From Rhizobium leguminosarum (GTDB taxonomy: Bacteria; Pseudomonadota; Alphaproteobacteria; Rhizobiales; Rhizobiaceae), in the NCBI RefSeq assembly GCF_017876795.1, contig NZ_JAGIOR010000001.1, forward strand, positions 124,001 through 188,000: a stretch of DNA of 64,000 bases, in the 5' to 3' direction. Below the pieces are notes generated by a model. The model did not search any database. It was not told the origin of the DNA and was given only the letters and a program-made list of their open reading frames with translations. This document shows positions 62,864 through 64,000 of this stretch, one piece after another. Both the position numbers and the translations under genes were made by a program. How positions within the stretch are numbered: the first letter of the stretch is position 1; the number at the start of each line of letters is the position of its first letter.

Positions 62864-63238
62864 TCAAACCTCCTCGGACAGGGTGTAGACCCGCAGGCGA
62901 TGGCCATCGGGATCGGCCGCGACGAAGCTTCGGCCGAAGTCAAGATCGGTCGGCGCCATGACGATGTTGGCGCCCTTGGCCTGCCAGTCGGCATGGGTCG
63001 CATCGACCTTGCTGGCCGTGGAAACCTTGAACCCGATCTCGCTGCCGCCGCCGGCTGTCGCCGGCGCGGGCTCCACACCGGCTTTGCCCCAGAGACCGAG
63101 CCCCAGGCCGGACGGCAGGATAAACATGGCGAAGGTTGCACTTGCCTCCACGGGCTCCCGCCCAAGCAGCGTGGTGTAGAAGCGGGCGCTGGCCGGGGCG
63201 TCGGTCACGTAGAGAAGAATGCTGTTGCGGTCGGACAT
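62864..63238 (-). CDS. VOC-superfamily (glyoxalase/EhpR-like) protein
   Basis: A 124-residue vicinal-oxygen-chelate protein. Two beta-alpha-beta units are visible: ILLYVTDAPASARFYTTLLG with MFILPSGLGLGLWGK, and ADWQAKGANIVMAPTDLDFG with FVAADPDGHRLRVYTLSEEV. It resembles bleomycin- or phenazine-binding small VOC proteins; metal and substrate are not predictable. It is first in a pair with the EVE gene, behind a palindrome and the WYL regulator. Confidence 0.85.
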   Translation of the reverse strand: MSDRNSILLYVTDAPASARFYTTLLGREPVEASATFAMFILPSGLGLGLWGKAGVEPAPATAGGGSEIGFKVSTASKVDATHADWQAKGANIVMAPTDLDFGRSFVAADPDGHRLRVYTLSEEV

Positions 63239-63281
63239 AAGGATCTCCCGTCGTTGGTTGGACGCGAGGACCTTATGATCT

Positions 63282-63306
63282 GATACTGCCAGAAACTGGC
63301 AGTATC
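63282..63306. promoter_or_regulatory. Palindrome upstream of the VOC gene
   Basis: GATACTGCCAG-AAA-CTGGCAGTATC is an 11-bp perfect inverted repeat with a 3-nt centre. It abuts the stop of the WYL regulator and lies 44 bp upstream of the VOC start. It can be the regulator's operator for the VOC-EVE pair, or a terminator of the WYL gene; the short centre and location favour an operator. Confidence 0.6.
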
Positions 63307-64000
63307 ATTTGTCGCCATGCGATATACCCTGAATCTCCCGCCACTGTTTCAGCAGCGTCTGCCGGCGCTTGGGATAGCGCGCGTCGAGCGCTTCCGCATG
63401 AGCAATTCGATCCGTGCGAAAAGAACGGAAATCCTGGCGGAGTTCGCACCAGCCGAGGAGCACACGCACCTGATCGAAAAAGGCGAGCGCAAACGGCCAC
63501 ACCACACGCTCCGACCCGACGCCGGCGCCATCGCGATAGGACAGGGAAAGCTTGTGTTCGGTTCGGATCGCCTTGCGCAGAAGGGCCGGATCGACCGAAT
63601 CGACAGGGATGCTGACGCCAGGCCCCACCAGAAGCGCAGAGGCGTCCAGCTCGTCGCGCAGCTCGGGCGGCAACACGGCGGCAATCCGTGCCAGCGCATT
63701 TCGCGCCGCATCGCGCAGATGACCGTCGGCTCTGTCCGCCACCCATCGGGAGCCGAGCACAAGCGCCTCTATCTCCTCCGGCGGAAACATCAGCGGCGGC
63801 AGGAGAAATCCGGGTTTCAAGACATAACCAACACCCGGTTCGCCGTCGATCGCGGCGCCTTGGGCCTGAAGGCTGGCTATATCGCGATAGAGCGTGCGGA
63901 TACTGACGCCGATTTCGTCGGCCAGCACCACGCCACTCACCGGCCGACGGTGGCGGCGCAGCACCTGGAGAAGGTCGAGGAGACGTTCGGAACGGGACAT
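63305..64000 (-). CDS. YafY-type WYL-domain transcriptional regulator
   Basis: A 231-residue regulator whose start codon is the last three bases of the window. N-terminal helix-turn-helix (RPVSGVVLADEIGVSIRTLY, RDIASLQAQG) is followed by a WYL domain (LLRKAIRTEHKLSLSYRDGA, ERVVWPFALAFFDQVRVLLG, CELRQDFRSFRTDRI). WYL proteins sense ligands or nucleic acids. It is upstream of the VOC-EVE genes on the same strand. The WYL fragment at 48960-49257 is a relative. Confidence 0.92.
   Translation of the reverse strand: MSRSERLLDLLQVLRRHRRPVSGVVLADEIGVSIRTLYRDIASLQAQGAAIDGEPGVGYVLKPGFLLPPLMFPPEEIEALVLGSRWVADRADGHLRDAARNALARIAAVLPPELRDELDASALLVGPGVSIPVDSVDPALLRKAIRTEHKLSLSYRDGAGVGSERVVWPFALAFFDQVRVLLGWCELRQDFRSFRTDRIAHAEALDARYPKRRQTLLKQWREIQGISHGDK

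Overview
The window looks like a chromosomal segment of a fast-growing Rhizobium of the R. etli / R. leguminosarum type. This is inferred from the high-GC alpha-proteobacterial coding style, rhizobial housekeeping genes (gshB, yraN, rsmI, dnaN, a PmtA-type phospholipid N-methyltransferase, queG, guaA), and several copies of palindromic intergenic mosaic repeats of the kind typical of Rhizobiaceae. No rRNA or tRNA gene and no CRISPR array was recognised.

Layout. 1-3.2 kb: end of a DMT exporter, Dps, a LysE-type exporter, cysK and a palindromic repeat. 3.2-14.4 kb: comM lacks its first ~40 codons, and an island of about 9.7 kb lies between the broken comM and gshB. The island carries a lone PD-(D/E)XK_4-type nuclease, a membrane-protein gene split by an IS, a membrane-anchored DUF559-type nuclease, an ISAzo13-like transposase with an overlapping small gene, and an IS21-like element (istA/istB). 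14.5-21.4 kb: gshB, an RbsABC-type sugar transporter with a divergent LacI regulator and two matching operator-like sites, and a cupin protein. 21.46-22.9 kb: a second copy of the first IS, with a 60-bp internal deletion, inserted in a palindromic repeat. 23-35.9 kb: core genes (yraN, rsmI, dnaN, pmtA, a histidine-phosphatase-like gene, pyrF, a frameshifted DUF1330 gene, an NDUFA9-like protein, uppP, GST, queG, an epimerase-like protein, an RlpA-like protein, an RsmB-like methyltransferase).

36-41.2 kb: a probable iron-linked periplasmic operon (imelysin, di-haem c-type oxidoreductase, second imelysin, Tat-exported DUF1513 protein) with an Irr/ICE-like box upstream. 41.2-45.2 kb: DUF2252, a thioesterase, an MTA/SAH-nucleosidase-like protein and guaA. 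45.2-54.2 kb: an accessory, scarred region of regulators and oxidoreductases (AraC, LysR, SDR, F420-reductase-like) with several broken genes: a 5'-truncated AraC gene, a LysR gene fused to an antisense fragment of a WYL regulator, an internally deleted RibD/DHFR-like gene and a frameshifted SDR gene. 54.2-64 kb: ogt, a perfectly bounded IS1595 element, an aspartoacylase-like protein, an ArsC-like reductase, YbaK, MarR/GST and MarR/EamA divergent pairs (the latter with a perfect 20-bp palindrome), an M29 aminopeptidase, EVE and VOC proteins, and an intact WYL regulator next to a near-perfect palindrome.

The most unusual material is the comM-gshB island and the IS family present twice. Each copy carries a small non-transposase gene joined to the transposase by an ATGA overlap, and that gene's stop codon is supplied by the duplicated CTAG target. 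I see no complete multi-gene defence or biosynthetic system that I can claim as new; the island nucleases are the best candidates.
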